Notes: generated from the sequence alone by a model not told the origin. 64,000 nucleotides of DNA from Actinokineospora globicatena (GCF_024171945.1 NZ_JAMTCR010000004.1:620001-684000); one strand, 5' to 3'. Shown: positions 1 to 9,638, counted from the first letter of the stretch. Program-made: numbers and translations.

Positions 1-1758
1 GTGCTCGGCACGCTGTGCGCGTTCGACACCGAGCCGAGGTCGTTCACCGAGACCCAGGTCACCGCCCTGCAGGACCTCGCCGTCGTCGTCCTCGCGCTCT
101 TCGAGCGCCGCAGGCAGGCCAGGGCCACCGAGGCGCTCGCCGCCGAGACCGAGGCGGCCCGCGCCCTCGCCGAGGACTACGCCAACGAGCTCGAGGCCCG
201 CCAGGAGCTGACCGACGCGGTGCACGAGTCCATCGACGTGGCCATCGTCGCCTGCGACGAGAACGGCCGCCTCACCCTGTTCAACCGCGCCGCCCGCGAG
301 TGGCACGGCATGGGGGCCGACCCCGGCGTCGAGCCCGAGCAGTGGCCCGCGCACTACCGGCTCTACGCCCAGGACGGCGTCACCCCGCTCGACGCCGAGC
401 AGGTCCCGCTGCGCGTGGCGCTGCGCGACGGCTCGGTCGCCGACGTGGAGATGGTCATCACCCGCGACGGGCGCGACCCGGTCCGGGTGGTGTGCGCCGG
501 ACGGGCCCTGCACCGACCGGGCGGTACCCCGATCGGGGCCGTGGTCACCATGCGCGATGTGACCGTCGAGCGCGCCCAGCGCCAGGAACTCGCCGACCGC
601 GAGCGTCTGCTCGCCACCATCCTCGACACCGCGCCGGACGCGGTCATCGTCGCCGACGCCAGGGGCGCGGTCACCGCGTGGAACCCGGCCGCCGAGGCGA
701 TGTTCGGCTACACCGGCGACGAGGCCGTCGGGCGGCGGCTCGACGAGCTGATCATCCCGACCGGGCTCGCGGCCGCGCACAACCGCGGCTACGCCGACCG
801 CGCGCGCACCGGCGAGTCCCGGCTGCACGACGGCATCGTCCAGGTGCCCGCGCGCCGCCGCGACGGCAGCGGGCTGCTGGTCGAGCTGAGCCTGGCGTCG
901 TTCACCTGGCAGGGGGAGCGCCGCTTCCACTCGTTCCTGCGCGACGTGACCGAGCGCGAGGCGGCCCGGGAGCGCTTGGCGTTGGCCAACAGCGAACTGG
1001 CGGCGGCGAACGACGAACTCGACCAGTTCACCGCCATGGTCGCGCACGACCTCAAGAGCCCGCTGACCGCGATCACCGCGTACACCGAGGTCGTCACGGA
1101 GCTGATCGACGAGCGCGGTCGCCGCGGGGACCAGGCCGCGCACAAGGCACTCTCGGCGATCTCGCGCGCCGCGGACCGGATGACCGTCATGATCGACGAC
1201 CTGCTGGCGCACGCCCGCGCCTCGCACGAACCCCTCGGCCTGCGCGAGGTCGACCTCGACGGCATCGTCGACGACCTGGCGACCGAGCTCAGCGCGGGCT
1301 CCCGCCGCGTCGAGATCACCCGCGACCCGCTGCCCGCCATCCCCGGCCACCCGACCCTGCTGCGCCAGGTCATGGCGAACCTGCTGGGGAACGCGGTGAA
1401 GTACGTCGACCCCGGCGTCGAGCCGCGGGTCCACGTCGGTGCCGAGTGGACAGACGGCGCGGTCACGATCACCACCAGCGACAACGGGATCGGCATCCCG
1501 TCCGAGGCGCGCGAGCGGGTCTTCGCCCTCTACGACCGCGCCGAGGTCGCCTCCGCCTACCAGGGCACCGGCATCGGCCTGAGCACCTGCAGGCGCATCG
1601 TCGAACGCCACGGCGGCACCATCTGGGTCGAACCCGGCCGAGACGGCGGCACCCAGGTCCGCTTCACGGTGCCCGTCGCGGGCCACACCGCCCCGCCACC
1701 CCGCACCGAACGCCAACTCCGCGACCGCCGGTCCGGCCAGACCGCCCCCCGCCGATAG
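1..1758 (+). CDS. PAS-domain sensor histidine kinase, 5' end missing
   Basis: Cytoplasmic-type sensor kinase that would autophosphorylate a histidine and pass phosphate to an unlinked response regulator. The visible 585 residues open inside what reads as the tail of a GAF domain, so the true start is probably left of the window and the GTG at base 1 is likely fortuitous. Two PAS domains follow (roughly 65-190 and 200-325), then a HisKA helix with the phospho-acceptor H349 in MVAHDLKSPLT, and an HATPase domain with N464 (N box), DNGIGIP and GTGIGLS. No membrane segment is visible. The C-terminal 25 residues are basic and low complexity. No partner regulator is adjacent; the next gene to the right lies on the other strand beyond a repeat-filled gap. 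Confidence 0.9.
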   Translation: MLGTLCAFDTEPRSFTETQVTALQDLAVVVLALFERRRQARATEALAAETEAARALAEDYANELEARQELTDAVHESIDVAIVACDENGRLTLFNRAAREWHGMGADPGVEPEQWPAHYRLYAQDGVTPLDAEQVPLRVALRDGSVADVEMVITRDGRDPVRVVCAGRALHRPGGTPIGAVVTMRDVTVERAQRQELADRERLLATILDTAPDAVIVADARGAVTAWNPAAEAMFGYTGDEAVGRRLDELIIPTGLAAAHNRGYADRARTGESRLHDGIVQVPARRRDGSGLLVELSLASFTWQGERRFHSFLRDVTEREAARERLALANSELAAANDELDQFTAMVAHDLKSPLTAITAYTEVVTELIDERGRRGDQAAHKALSAISRAADRMTVMIDDLLAHARASHEPLGLREVDLDGIVDDLATELSAGSRRVEITRDPLPAIPGHPTLLRQVMANLLGNAVKYVDPGVEPRVHVGAEWTDGAVTITTSDNGIGIPSEARERVFALYDRAEVASAYQGTGIGLSTCRRIVERHGGTIWVEPGRDGGTQVRFTVPVAGHTAPPPRTERQLRDRRSGQTAPRR

Positions 1759-1910
1759 CTGCCGCGCTTTTCTCTACTGTGGACTGTGTGCAGCCGACGA
1801 ACCCTTCGGGCACAACGAGGAAATCGCGCTCTCGGCACGGTCGAACCCCTCGACGTGATGAAGAGCACGCCCCTCCATGCCCCCGTCAACCCCGCGTCGC
1901 CACCCTCCGG

Positions 1911-2042
1911 CTCATGATCAACTCCCGCGGTGGGGCCCACCCTCCCGGGGTCTGAGGTCCCACGTTCGAGACTATCGGAATCGGGGACTTGTCAAGTGGG
2001 GCCGCGTGAACCTGTGGATGGCTCACGGGGTTGTGGATAAGT
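1911..2042 (-). repeat. Family A intergenic repeat, copy A1
   Basis: Read on the minus strand, the copy runs from a perfect DnaA box TTATCCACA (2032-2040), through a second box-like word CCATCCACA, to a promoter-like pair TTGACA (1990-1995) and TAGTCT (1969-1974) with a 15-bp spacer. A GC-rich leader with the inverted repeat GGTGGG-N-CCCACC follows, then TTGATCATG. It shares almost the whole of this order with four other copies in the window. Unlike the others, its downstream frame does not start ATGGAA and ends after nine codons, so it looks decayed at that end. Confidence 0.85.
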
Positions 2043-2237
2043 GGTCGGTTGCGACCGAGGGCGCGCATCGGTTGTGGTTGTGGGCTGGGGCGTGCGGCCG
2101 CTGTGAGTGGCTCGTGGGGCCTTGGCGTACAAGAGCGCGCATCGGCTGTGGCGATTGGGTATCTGCGGCTGGGGCGCGGCTGTTGCGGGTTGGTCGCGGG
2201 CGAGGCGCTCGCATGGCGCTACTTCGATCAGCCGCCG

Positions 2238-2324
2238 CTACGCCGATCGCGAAATCCGCGGCCGCACCACCCGGAAGCCCTCCCCAGCGCCCGCACGTTC
2301 CTTTCCGGCGCCCGCGAGTTCCAT
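2238..2324 (-). CDS. Possible 28-codon small ORF of family A repeat A2
   Basis: A short frame starting at the ATG that ends the A2 leader. It begins M-E-L-A, has a Gly/Ala/Glu-rich middle, and ends R-P-R-I-S-R-S-A before TAG. Three other repeat copies carry frames with the same ends (M-E-x-A and R-x-R-I-[S/P]-R) but middles of different length and sequence, all kept in frame. Only a weak GAG stands as ribosome-binding site. Coding is inferred from this pattern; the alternative is that the ends are conserved as DNA or RNA elements. Confidence 0.4.
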   Translation of the reverse strand: MELAGAGKERAGAGEGFRVVRPRISRSA

Positions 2325-2452
2325 GATCAACTCGCGTGGTGGGGCCCACCCTCCCGGGGTCTGAGGTCCCACTTTCGAGACTACCGAAAACGGGGGCTTG
2401 TCAAGAGGGGCCTCGTGAACCTGTGGATGGCTCGCGGGGTTGTGGACAAGTC
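2322..2452 (-). repeat. Family A intergenic repeat, copy A2
   Basis: Minus-strand copy with the perfect actinobacterial DnaA box TTGTCCACA (2441-2449), CCATCCACA, TTGACA and TAGTCT at the usual 15-bp spacing, and the GC-rich leader ending TTGATCATGGAA. Downstream it continues into the small ORF and a further conserved word around the stop codon (GATTTCGCGATCGGCGTAG), so the full conserved unit is nearer 220 bp. It lies just downstream of the DUF4383 gene, on the same strand. Confidence 0.9.
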
Positions 2453-2477
2453 GTGGACGGTCGCGGGTGTGGAGGGG

Positions 2478-2963
2478 TCACTCCGGGGTGGGCGGGGTGA
2501 TGGGGGTGCGTTCGACGTGGGTGCCGAAGAGGAGGGCGGTGGCGATCATGGCGGCGGCGAGGCCGAGGTGCAGCCAGTTGTCGGCGGTGTTGAGCGGGAC
2601 GAAGTTGGCGTGGCTGTCGTGCGGGACCACCATCCCGTAGGCCCACAGTGCCAAGTAGATGGTGCCGCCGAGGAGCAGGAACTCGCGGGCGCCCTTGCTG
2701 GTGCGCGCCATGGCCATCCCGGCGGCGCCGAACGCCAGGTGGACGAGGTTGTGCAGCACCGACACCGCGAACGCGCCCAGCAGCAGCGCCCCCGAGTCGT
2801 GGCCAGCGAAGGTGATCTCCGACAGGCCCCGCGTCACGCCGGGAACGAACCCCAGCACACCGACGACCGCGAACAGGCCCGCCACGATGGCCGCGGCGGA
2901 GCGGACTGGTTGCAGGACAGTGGTATCCGAGCGCCGGTGCGGGAAGTGGTGTGCGGTGGACAT
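2478..2963 (-). CDS. DUF4383 membrane protein
   Basis: Small integral membrane protein of 161 residues with four predicted hydrophobic segments and the family pattern of DUF4383 (conserved histidines in [11 protein letters not shown], and [12 protein letters not shown] near the C terminus). Function is unknown for the family. I chose the ATG at 2963 because GGAGGTCACG sits directly upstream; a longer frame exists but its extra 31 residues are Arg-rich and lack a ribosome-binding site. It is transcribed away from the hybrid kinase gene that starts 120 bp to its right, so the two may share a divergent promoter region. Confidence 0.85.
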   Translation of the reverse strand: MSTAHHFPHRRSDTTVLQPVRSAAAIVAGLFAVVGVLGFVPGVTRGLSEITFAGHDSGALLLGAFAVSVLHNLVHLAFGAAGMAMARTSKGAREFLLLGGTIYLALWAYGMVVPHDSHANFVPLNTADNWLHLGLAAAMIATALLFGTHVERTPITPPTPE

Positions 2964-3086
2964 CGTGACCTCCTCCGGGTCTTCCCACCGGCTACCACGC
3001 GCGGTCGGCCGCAAACCCCGGGTCACGAACGCCACCCGGCTGTGCGACGGCCTCATCCGACTGCGCGTTGTGTCGATAGCGAAGAG

Positions 3087-4988
3087 GTGACCACGGATGG
3101 TTTGCAGGGTGCGGAGGACCGCTCGGGTCCCCGCGCGCCCTCAGCCAGGTGGTGGACGCTCGGCCGATTGCTCGCCGTCGGCCCCACCCTCGCCGTGCTG
3201 GTCCTGCTCGTGGTCGGCGCGGGGGCGGCCGCTCTCCTGGGGCCGACCGCGACCGCTGGTGTCGCCTGGGTGTGCCTGGTCGGGGTTGTCGTCGTGACGA
3301 TCGGTACGTGGTGGACGGTCCGCCAGGTCAGCACCGGAGTGCGCGCGGTCACCGAGGCTGCGGCCCGCATCGGCGCGGGTGACCCGAACGTGCGCGTGCC
3401 CGTCGTGACCGTCCCCGCGGAACTGGCCAGGATGGCCGACGCGTTGGACTCGTCCGCGGCCGCGCTGCGCACCTCCGGTGCCGCCAGGACCGCGTTCCTG
3501 GCCACCATGAGCCACGAGATCCGAACCCCGATGAACGCCGTGGTCGGTCTGACCGGCGTCCTGCTCGACACCGACCTCGACACCGTGCAGCGCGACCTCG
3601 TGCAGACCGTGCGCGACAGCGGTGCGACGTTGCTGGGCATCATCAACGACATTCTCGACTTCGCCAAGCTCGAGTCCGGGCAGTGGGGCCTGGAACAGGT
3701 CAGCTTCGGTGTGCGGGACCTGGTCGACAGCGCCACCGCGCTGGTCGCCGACGAGGCGCGCCGCAAGGGGTTGAGCACCGAGGTGGTGGTGCGGGGCGGT
3801 ACCCCGACCAGGTTGGTCGGCGACCTCGCCCGCCTGCGCCAGGTGCTGGTGAACCTGCTCGACAACGCGGTGAAGTTCACCGAACACGGCCAGATCATGA
3901 CGACCGTCGAACTGCACCCCGCCGCTGCGGGCCGGGTGTGGCTGCGGATCTCGGTCAGCGACACGGGTTGTGGCGTCCCCGAGGACAAGATGGCGGTGCT
4001 GTTCGTGCCGTTCCGGCAGGTCGACAGCTCCACCACCCGCACCCAGGGCGGCAGCGGCCTCGGCCTCGCGATCGGCAGGCGCCTCGCGGTCGCGATGGGC
4101 GGCGACCTCACCGTGCGCACCAGCCCGGGCGTCGGGTCGACCTTCACCTTCAGCGCCCTGCTGGACGTGGCCGCCGACCAGGCCGCCGAGCCGCGCACGG
4201 CACCGCTCACGCCGACCGGCCCGCTGCGCGTGCTGGTCGCCGAGGACAACCACATCAACCAGAAGGTCGCCCGGCTCATGCTCGCGGGCCTCGGCCACCA
4301 CGTCGACACCGTTGCGAACGGACACGAAGCCGTGCAGGCCATGCACGCCGCCCCCTATGACGTTGTCCTGATGGACGTGCGGATGCCGGTCATGGACGGC
4401 CTGGACGCAACACGGGCCATCCGCGCGCAACTTCCCGTCGAACGGCAGCCGTTGATCGTGGCGCTGACCGCCAGCGCCCTCGTTGAGGACCGCGCCGCCT
4501 GCCTCGCGGCGGGGATGGACGACCACCTGGCCAAGCCCGTGCGCGTCCCCGACCTCGTCGCCGCCCTCTCCGGCGCGCAGCAGACCGAGATCACCGCGAC
4601 GACCGCGACCATGGCCACGACCACCCTGGACCGGGAGACCGAGATCCGAGCGCGGCTGCTGGAGATCAGCGGCCCCAACCCGCCGCAGGAGGAACTCGAC
4701 TTCCTCGCGCACCTGCTCACCTCGTACACCACCAAGACCCCGGCGGCCCTCAACGCCCTGAAGGCCGTCATCACCGCGGGCGACACCGACGCGACCGTCG
4801 TGCAGGCGCACACCCTGAAGGGCTCCGCCGCCAACATCGGCGCCTCCGGCCTGGCGGCCCTCTTCGCCACGGTCGAACAAGACGCCAAGGCAGGCCGCCT
4901 ATCCCCAGACCTCACCGACATCCGCACCGAGTTCGACCACGTCGCCACCGCCTGCAAAGCCGTAGCCACCACCTTCCGCCAGCGCTAA
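3087..4988 (+). CDS. Hybrid histidine kinase with receiver and HPt domains
   Basis: A 633-residue membrane-anchored phosphorelay protein. Two hydrophobic segments (about 25-50 and 52-75) with almost no loop between them are followed by a HAMP-like linker, a HisKA domain with H143 in [10 protein letters not shown], an HATPase domain ([23 protein letters not shown]), a receiver with phospho-acceptor D430 in [12 protein letters not shown], and a C-terminal HPt domain with H575 in [12 protein letters not shown]. The tripartite layout is like BarA/ArcB kinases and implies transfer to an unlinked regulator. The short periplasmic loop suggests it senses through the membrane or inside the cell. The GTG start at 3087 has only a weak upstream AAGAG. 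A family A repeat begins about 40 bp after the stop. Confidence 0.88.
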   Translation: MTTDGLQGAEDRSGPRAPSARWWTLGRLLAVGPTLAVLVLLVVGAGAAALLGPTATAGVAWVCLVGVVVVTIGTWWTVRQVSTGVRAVTEAAARIGAGDPNVRVPVVTVPAELARMADALDSSAAALRTSGAARTAFLATMSHEIRTPMNAVVGLTGVLLDTDLDTVQRDLVQTVRDSGATLLGIINDILDFAKLESGQWGLEQVSFGVRDLVDSATALVADEARRKGLSTEVVVRGGTPTRLVGDLARLRQVLVNLLDNAVKFTEHGQIMTTVELHPAAAGRVWLRISVSDTGCGVPEDKMAVLFVPFRQVDSSTTRTQGGSGLGLAIGRRLAVAMGGDLTVRTSPGVGSTFTFSALLDVAADQAAEPRTAPLTPTGPLRVLVAEDNHINQKVARLMLAGLGHHVDTVANGHEAVQAMHAAPYDVVLMDVRMPVMDGLDATRAIRAQLPVERQPLIVALTASALVEDRAACLAAGMDDHLAKPVRVPDLVAALSGAQQTEITATTATMATTTLDRETEIRARLLEISGPNPPQEELDFLAHLLTSYTTKTPAALNALKAVITAGDTDATVVQAHTLKGSAANIGASGLAALFATVEQDAKAGRLSPDLTDIRTEFDHVATACKAVATTFRQR

Positions 4989-5026
4989 CCCATTTTCGCT
5001 GCGCACCCTCGTCCGCAACGGCCGAC

Positions 5027-5165
5027 TTATCCACAACCCCCCAACCCATCCACAGGTTCACGAGGCCCCTCTTGACAACCGCCCGTTTTCGGTAGTCTCG
5101 AACGTGGGACCTCAGACCCCGGGAGGGTGGGCCCCACCACGCGAGTTGATCATGGAATTCGCGGG
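5027..5165 (+). repeat. Family A intergenic repeat, copy A3
   Basis: Plus-strand copy: DnaA box TTATCCACA (5027-5035), CCATCCACA, TTGACA (5072-5077), 15-bp spacer, TAGTCT (5093-5098), then the GC-rich leader with GGTGGG-N-CCCACC-type symmetry and TTGATCATGGAA. The box is preceded by one array-like unit containing GTCCGCAACGGCC. It is the copy nearest upstream of a same-strand gene. Confidence 0.9.
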
Positions 5166-5217
5166 CGGTGGCGAGAGTTTCTGGGCTGGGCGGCGCCGGA
5201 TTTCGCGGTCGGCGTAG
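5152..5217 (+). CDS. Possible 21-codon small ORF of family A repeat A3
   Basis: Frame beginning M-E-F-A and ending R-R-I-S-R-S-A before TAG. It has the same ends as the frames in copies A2 and A4, with a different middle. There is no strong Shine-Dalgarno sequence. If the A3 promoter-like element is active, the start codon would lie roughly 50 nt into the transcript. Coding is unproven. Confidence 0.4.
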   Translation: MEFAGGGESFWAGRRRISRSA

Positions 5218-5377
5218 CGGCCGTCGATCGGTCTGGCGCGGTGTGGTCGTGGATTCGCGGTCGGCGTAGCGGGTGGGTGACTGGTGCGGCGGCCTCCTTG
5301 CGGTGTCGCCGGGAGGGCGGTCGGGTACGCGTGGAGTCGGGTTCTGCGACTGGACTGACGACGGAAGGGTGGGGGCG

Positions 5378-6490
5378 TTGCGCGGGAGCGTGCTGTTCGT
5401 GACGTTGGCGGGGGCCGGGCACATCAATCCGACTGTGCCGGTGGTGGCGGAGTTGGGGCGTCGTGGGCATCGGGTGCGGTATGCCAGCGGGGAGGTGGTG
5501 GCCGGGGTGGAGCGGGTGCCGTTGCCGCCGCTGCCGTTGTTCGTGCCGCCAGGTGGGGAGTTGGTCGACATCCTCGGGGCCTGGTTCCTGCACTACTTCG
5601 CCGCGAATAGTGCCGTGTACCCGGTGTTGCGGGAGCACATCGCGGCTGAGCGGCCGGATGTCGTGTGTTACGACGCGACCAACTGGCCCGCGCGGGTGAT
5701 CGCCGCCGAGTTCGGTGTTCCCGCTGTGCGGTTGGTCCCGCACCTGGCTTCCAACGCTCACTTCGCCCTCGAGCGCGGCCTCCCCGACGACCACCCGGCA
5801 GCGCTCGCCCTGGCGCGCCGGTGCGCCTCGTTCGCCGGAGCCCACGGCATCGATCTCGACCCCAGCACCCTGTACGACGTGGTGGACGAGGTGAACCTGG
5901 TCTTCCTCCCGCGCGAGTTCCAGCCCGCGGGTGACACCTTCGACGACCGCTTCCGGTTCGTCGGACCGACTGTGCGGCAGTCGGATGAGCCGTGGTCGCC
6001 GCCGTCGGACAAGGTGCTCTACGTAGCTCTCGGCTCCGTGCTGACCGACGTCGCGCTCTACCGCCAGTGCGTCGAGGCGTTCGCGGGCACCGACTGGCAC
6101 CTCGCCATCACCACCGGCGGCGCCGACCTCGGCCCGCTACCCCCGAACGTCGACGCCCGCCCGTACTTCCCCCAGTTGTCCGTCCTGCGCCACGCCAGCG
6201 CCTTCCTCACCCACGCGGGCATGAACTCCACCATGGAGGCCCTCAGCCACGGCGTCCCGCTGATCACCTCACCCCGGCTCCCCGAGCAGGTCGTCAACGC
6301 CGCCAGGATCCACGAACTCGGCTTGGGCGTCCCCCTCGCCGACCCCATCCACGACACCGTCACCGCCGTCGTGGCCGACCGGACCACCCGCGCCAACCTC
6401 GCCGCGATGCGTCAGGTCATCCACCGGACCGGCGGCGCTACCCAAGCCGCGAACGAGATCGAAGCCAGGATGCGCCCGGCGCTGAGCTGA
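5378..6490 (+). CDS. MGT-family glycosyltransferase
   Basis: GT-B fold, family 1-type glycosyltransferase of about 370 residues, likely transferring a sugar from an NDP donor to a small molecule. The N terminus carries the family opening VLFVTLAGAGHINPTVPVVA, and the C-terminal donor-binding region has FLTHAGMNSTMEALSHGVP and a PRLPEQ motif, as in macrolide-inactivating enzymes. The start is uncertain: TTG at 5378 has GGAAGG nine bases upstream; GTG at 5369 would leave no spacing. No other biosynthetic genes adjoin it, so a detoxifying role is as likely as a biosynthetic one. Confidence 0.87.
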   Translation: MRGSVLFVTLAGAGHINPTVPVVAELGRRGHRVRYASGEVVAGVERVPLPPLPLFVPPGGELVDILGAWFLHYFAANSAVYPVLREHIAAERPDVVCYDATNWPARVIAAEFGVPAVRLVPHLASNAHFALERGLPDDHPAALALARRCASFAGAHGIDLDPSTLYDVVDEVNLVFLPREFQPAGDTFDDRFRFVGPTVRQSDEPWSPPSDKVLYVALGSVLTDVALYRQCVEAFAGTDWHLAITTGGADLGPLPPNVDARPYFPQLSVLRHASAFLTHAGMNSTMEALSHGVPLITSPRLPEQVVNAARIHELGLGVPLADPIHDTVTAVVADRTTRANLAAMRQVIHRTGGATQAANEIEARMRPALS

Positions 6491-6507
6491 GCAGCCCCAA
6501 GCCGCAG

Positions 6508-7047
6508 TCAGCCGTGGGAGAGACGCGATTCGACGCGGTCCGCGACCGCCTGGAGGTATGGGCCGCGGACCGGGTGGGCGAGAGCGTTGGCTGATGTGGG
6601 GCCGTGGCGCGTCAGCATCTCGGTCAGGCGGGCGGAGAGTGGAACCAGAGTGCCGCAGGGGTCGGTGGTTTGGTCGGCATGAGTGAGGGCGTCCGACAAG
6701 GGGTCGTCGATGTGGCGGTAAGGCGCGAGGAGATGGGTGAGCCCGAGGACGTCGGCGGTGAAGCGGGCGCCGGAGTGGTGGGCGACCAAGGCGCAGAGGC
6801 GGGGCGGCCAGGTCAGCCGGGTGAGGTGGATGGCGCCGTCGAGGGGGTGGAAGCCGGTGTCGGGGACGGCGTAGCCGATGTCGTGGAGCCAGGCGGCGGC
6901 CACCAGGGTGTCGCGGTCGGCGTCCGGGACCGCGGACGCGAGGTGTTCGGCGCGGTGGGCGACGCCGATGGTGTGCTTCCAGCGGTCGCCGAGGGGCGAC
7001 AGCAGGGTCGCGGCGAGTTCGACCGCGTGGACCACCAGCGCCTGCAC
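6508..7047 (-). CDS. HD-domain metal-dependent phosphohydrolase
   Basis: A 179-residue cytoplasmic HD-superfamily protein. The metal ligands appear as HTIGVAHRAEHLA (first His), AAWLHDIGYA (His-Asp doublet), LVAHHSG and a later HADQ. The family hydrolyses nucleotides or phosphate esters; the substrate cannot be read from the sequence. It starts with GTG at 7047, with a weak -10-like CACCCT six bases upstream and no Shine-Dalgarno, so it may be leaderless. It is convergent with the glycosyltransferase gene (17 bp between stops). Confidence 0.85.
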   Translation of the reverse strand: MQALVVHAVELAATLLSPLGDRWKHTIGVAHRAEHLASAVPDADRDTLVAAAWLHDIGYAVPDTGFHPLDGAIHLTRLTWPPRLCALVAHHSGARFTADVLGLTHLLAPYRHIDDPLSDALTHADQTTDPCGTLVPLSARLTEMLTRHGPTSANALAHPVRGPYLQAVADRVESRLSHG

Positions 7048-7153
7048 GGGTCCAGGGTGCCCAGCGCGCCGGGCCGGAACGGGGCGTGATCATGAACCTG
7101 GGTGGCCGCGACCGTGAACCGTGGGTGGCGTCAGTGGGTCGGCGTGCGCTGAC

Positions 7154-7537
7154 TCAGCGGTCGTCGAGCAGCTTGCGCAGGATCTCCTCGTCGCCCTTGG
7201 TGAGGCTGGAGACGAACCGGGTCAGCACCGAGGTGTGGTCGGCCTCGGCGTCGAGCAGCCTGCTCATCCGCCAGGCCACCAGCGCCGACGGGTCGGTGAC
7301 GGCGAGGTAGCGGAACGCGCGGCCGGAGCGCTCGCGGGTGACCGCCTTCTTCTCGTGCAGCCGGGTCAGGGTGGTGACGACCGCGCTGTAGGACAACGCC
7401 CCCGACGGGTCGAGCCGGTCGAGCACCTCGCCGGGGGACAGCGGCTGCCCCGCCTCGACCAGGGTGCGCAACACCTGGGCGGCGAGCTCTCCCGGTCTGC
7501 GCCGCCCGGCCGGTTTCTCGTCGTCTTCGCCGTGCAC
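7154..7537 (-). CDS. BlaI/MecI-family transcriptional repressor
   Basis: A 127-residue winged-helix repressor of the BlaI/MecI/CopY family. The N-terminal HTH is visible in PGEVLDRLDPSGALSYSAVVTTLTRLHEKKAV with the wing RSGRAFRYLA, followed by a helical dimerisation tail. Such proteins usually control a beta-lactamase or an M56 metalloprotease, but neither is adjacent here. The GTG start at 7537 has TAGCAT ending six bases upstream, consistent with a leaderless mRNA. It is transcribed away from the methyltransferase gene at 7650. Confidence 0.88.
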   Translation of the reverse strand: MHGEDDEKPAGRRRPGELAAQVLRTLVEAGQPLSPGEVLDRLDPSGALSYSAVVTTLTRLHEKKAVTRERSGRAFRYLAVTDPSALVAWRMSRLLDAEADHTSVLTRFVSSLTKGDEEILRKLLDDR

Positions 7538-7649
7538 ACGCGCATGCTAATACGCCTACCTGCGCCAATGGACTTACCGGTGGCGCAGGAACAGCAAGCC
7601 CTGAGCGAAATCCGGCGTCCGTCCCGTCCGGCCCTGGCAGCCTGGAGGT

Positions 7650-8423
7650 ATGGAACTGGGGTTCGGGGGAGAGGTAGCCGACTTCTACGACCGGTACCGG
7701 CGTGGGTATCCGGGCGAGGTGGTCGACGCTGTCGTGCGGGCGTTCGGCCTGACCGGTGCGGACGTCGTGGTCGACCTCGGGTGTGGCACGGGGCAGTTAG
7801 CCCTACCTCTCGCCGCCAGGGTTCGCGCCGTGGTTGGGGTCGACCCGGAGCCGGACATGCTGACCCGCGCCGCCGCCCACGGTGTGCCTAACGCGACCTG
7901 GGTGCTCGGCAAGGACAGTGACCTGCCCGCGCTAAGAGCCGTCACCGGTCCGGTAGCGGCGGTGACCGTTGGGCAGGCGCTGCACTGGATGGACCACGAG
8001 GTCCTCTTCCGCGAGATCGCCGCGACGGTCCGCCCCGGCGGCGGGATCGCGATCGTCACCAACGGCACCCCGTTGTGGCTACAGGACTCGGACTGGTCCC
8101 GCGCGTTGCGCGAGGTGCTCGAACAGTGGTTCACCACCAAACTCGTCGCCACCTGTGGGACAGACGAGGCCAGCCAACAGCGCTACGCGTCGGCTCTATC
8201 TGCGGCAGGCCTAACCGTCAGCCGGTCCGCGGTCACCTATACCGGCGAGTTGACGCTGCCTGACATCGTCGGCGGTATCTACTCGGCCTTACCCGTGCAC
8301 CGCCTGCCGACGCAGGAGAACCGCGCGCTGCTCGAGTGCCGGATCGACAAGGCGTTGACCGGGCTCGGGCCGTTTCCCGAGGTGGTGCAGGTGACCACCC
8401 TGGTCGGGCACCTGAACGGCTGA
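7650..8423 (+). CDS. Class I SAM-dependent methyltransferase
   Basis: A 257-residue methyltransferase with the glycine-rich SAM-binding motif VVDLGCGTGQLALPL, an acidic residue ending the second strand (VVGVDPEPDML) and the post-I region GQALHWMDHEVLF typical of the methyltransf_11/25 group. The acceptor is unknown. GGAGG lies only one base before the ATG. It is divergent from the BlaI-type gene, with about 110 bp between the starts. The next gene, a flavin oxidoreductase, starts 91 bp downstream on the same strand. Confidence 0.85.
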   Translation: MELGFGGEVADFYDRYRRGYPGEVVDAVVRAFGLTGADVVVDLGCGTGQLALPLAARVRAVVGVDPEPDMLTRAAAHGVPNATWVLGKDSDLPALRAVTGPVAAVTVGQALHWMDHEVLFREIAATVRPGGGIAIVTNGTPLWLQDSDWSRALREVLEQWFTTKLVATCGTDEASQQRYASALSAAGLTVSRSAVTYTGELTLPDIVGGIYSALPVHRLPTQENRALLECRIDKALTGLGPFPEVVQVTTLVGHLNG

Positions 8424-8514
8424 GCGAGCCGCCCCCTGCTGGCGGTTGACCCCCACAGCGCCGCGCCGGTACCAAGGTGGTCCGCCGCTGTCGACGCAGG
8501 TGGGGTGGAGCGCG

Positions 8515-9636
8515 ATGGTCGGACACGTGGTCGTCATCGGCGCCGGGGTCTACGGGGCCGCCGTCGCCGCCGGGTTGGCCAGCCGGGGCGCCCGGGTGAC
8601 CGTGGTCGAGGCGGGTGCCCCCGCGTCCGGCACGTCCGGCGCGACCTTCTCGTGGACCAACTCCTGCGGCAAGCAACCGCGCAGCTACCACGACCTCGGT
8701 GTCGCGGGCATGGTCGCGCACCAGCGGCTGGCCGCCCGCGCCCCGCACAGCGACTGGTACCACGAGGGCGGCAACCTGGAGTGGGCCGCTGACGCCGACG
8801 GGGTCGCCCAGCTGCGCCGCAAGGTCGCCACGGTCGCCGAGTACGGGTACGCCGTGCGGTGGCTCACCCGGGCCGAGGTGCTCGCCCTCGAACCCGACAT
8901 CGACCGCGCCGCCGTCCCCGCGGACGAGATCGCCTACTTCCCCCGCGAGGGCTGGGTCGAGCCGACCAGGCTGGTCGGGCACCTGCTGGCCACCGCGCTG
9001 TCGCGGGGCGCCCGACTGTTGCGCGACGACGCCGTGGTCGACCTGGACATGGGTCCCACCGCCGCGCTCCGGCTCACCTCGGGCAAGCGGGTGACCGCCG
9101 ACGCCGTGGTCAACTGCGCCGGTCCGCACGCCACCCGCATCGCCGCGCTCGCCGGGCTCGACCTGCCGATGCGCAACACCCTCGGGGTGCTGATCTACAC
9201 CTCGCCGGTCCCGGTGTCGGTCGCGCGCGTCGTGCACGCCCCCAACGTCCACCTGCGGCCCGACGGCGGCGGCAGGCTCCTGCTGCACACCCACCAGGTC
9301 GACGCCGCCGCGCGGATCACCGGCGGTCGGACGCGGGTCGACCAGGACGCCGTCGAGGTCGTCCTCGCCGCGGGCCGCGACCTCTACCCGGGCCTGCGCG
9401 ACGCCACCGTCGAGAGCGTGCGCGTCGGCGAACGCCCCATCCCCGCTGACGGCCTGCCCGTCCTCGGCCGTGTCGCGGACATGCCCAACTTCCACTTCGC
9501 CGTCTCCCACAGCGGCACCACCCTGAGCGTGCACGCCGGTGACCTGGTCGCCGCGGAAGTGTTGGGGGAGAACCAGGACGACGTCCTCGGGCCGTTCCGC
9601 TATGAGCGCTTCCTGCCCGCCCTCAGCGCTTTCTGA
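8515..9636 (+). CDS. FAD-dependent oxidoreductase, DAO family
   Basis: A 373-residue flavoenzyme of the glycine/D-amino-acid oxidase fold. The dinucleotide-binding motif is at the very N terminus (VVVIGAGVYGAAVAAG, with the following acidic residue in VTVVEAGAP). A second FAD contact, AVVNCAGPHA, is in the middle and GERPIPADGLPVLGR near the C terminus. It likely oxidises an amine or amino acid; the substrate is unknown. The ATG at 8515 is preceded by GGTGGAG; a longer frame upstream lacks this. A strong bidirectional hairpin follows the stop. Confidence 0.86.
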   Translation: MVGHVVVIGAGVYGAAVAAGLASRGARVTVVEAGAPASGTSGATFSWTNSCGKQPRSYHDLGVAGMVAHQRLAARAPHSDWYHEGGNLEWAADADGVAQLRRKVATVAEYGYAVRWLTRAEVLALEPDIDRAAVPADEIAYFPREGWVEPTRLVGHLLATALSRGARLLRDDAVVDLDMGPTAALRLTSGKRVTADAVVNCAGPHATRIAALAGLDLPMRNTLGVLIYTSPVPVSVARVVHAPNVHLRPDGGGRLLLHTHQVDAAARITGGRTRVDQDAVEVVLAAGRDLYPGLRDATVESVRVGERPIPADGLPVLGRVADMPNFHFAVSHSGTTLSVHAGDLVAAEVLGENQDDVLGPFRYERFLPALSAF

Positions 9637-9638
9637 GC

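Larger units (their letters stand above)
1759..2477. other. Intergenic region holding two family A repeats
   Basis: This 719-bp gap has no conventional gene. It contains two family A repeat copies in the same (minus) orientation. Between them lies DNA with degenerate units resembling the array seen near 18.0 kb (words like TTGTACGCC and GGTCGCAACCG on the minus strand). All reading frames here are short or overlap the repeats. Confidence 0.7.
4989..5377. other. Intergenic region with family A repeat A3
   Basis: The gap between the hybrid kinase and the glycosyltransferase is filled mainly by repeat A3, its small ORF, and a second, partial copy of the repeat tail near 5248-5276 (GATTCGCGGTCGGCGTAGCG). 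Since A3 points rightward, its promoter-like element could drive the glycosyltransferase gene. Confidence 0.65.

Noticed and set aside
2031..3086. N-terminal extension of the hybrid kinase frame over the DUF4383 gene and a repeat
   Set aside because: The extension is antisense to the DUF4383 gene and translates to low-complexity sequence. The kinase motifs begin only after 3087.
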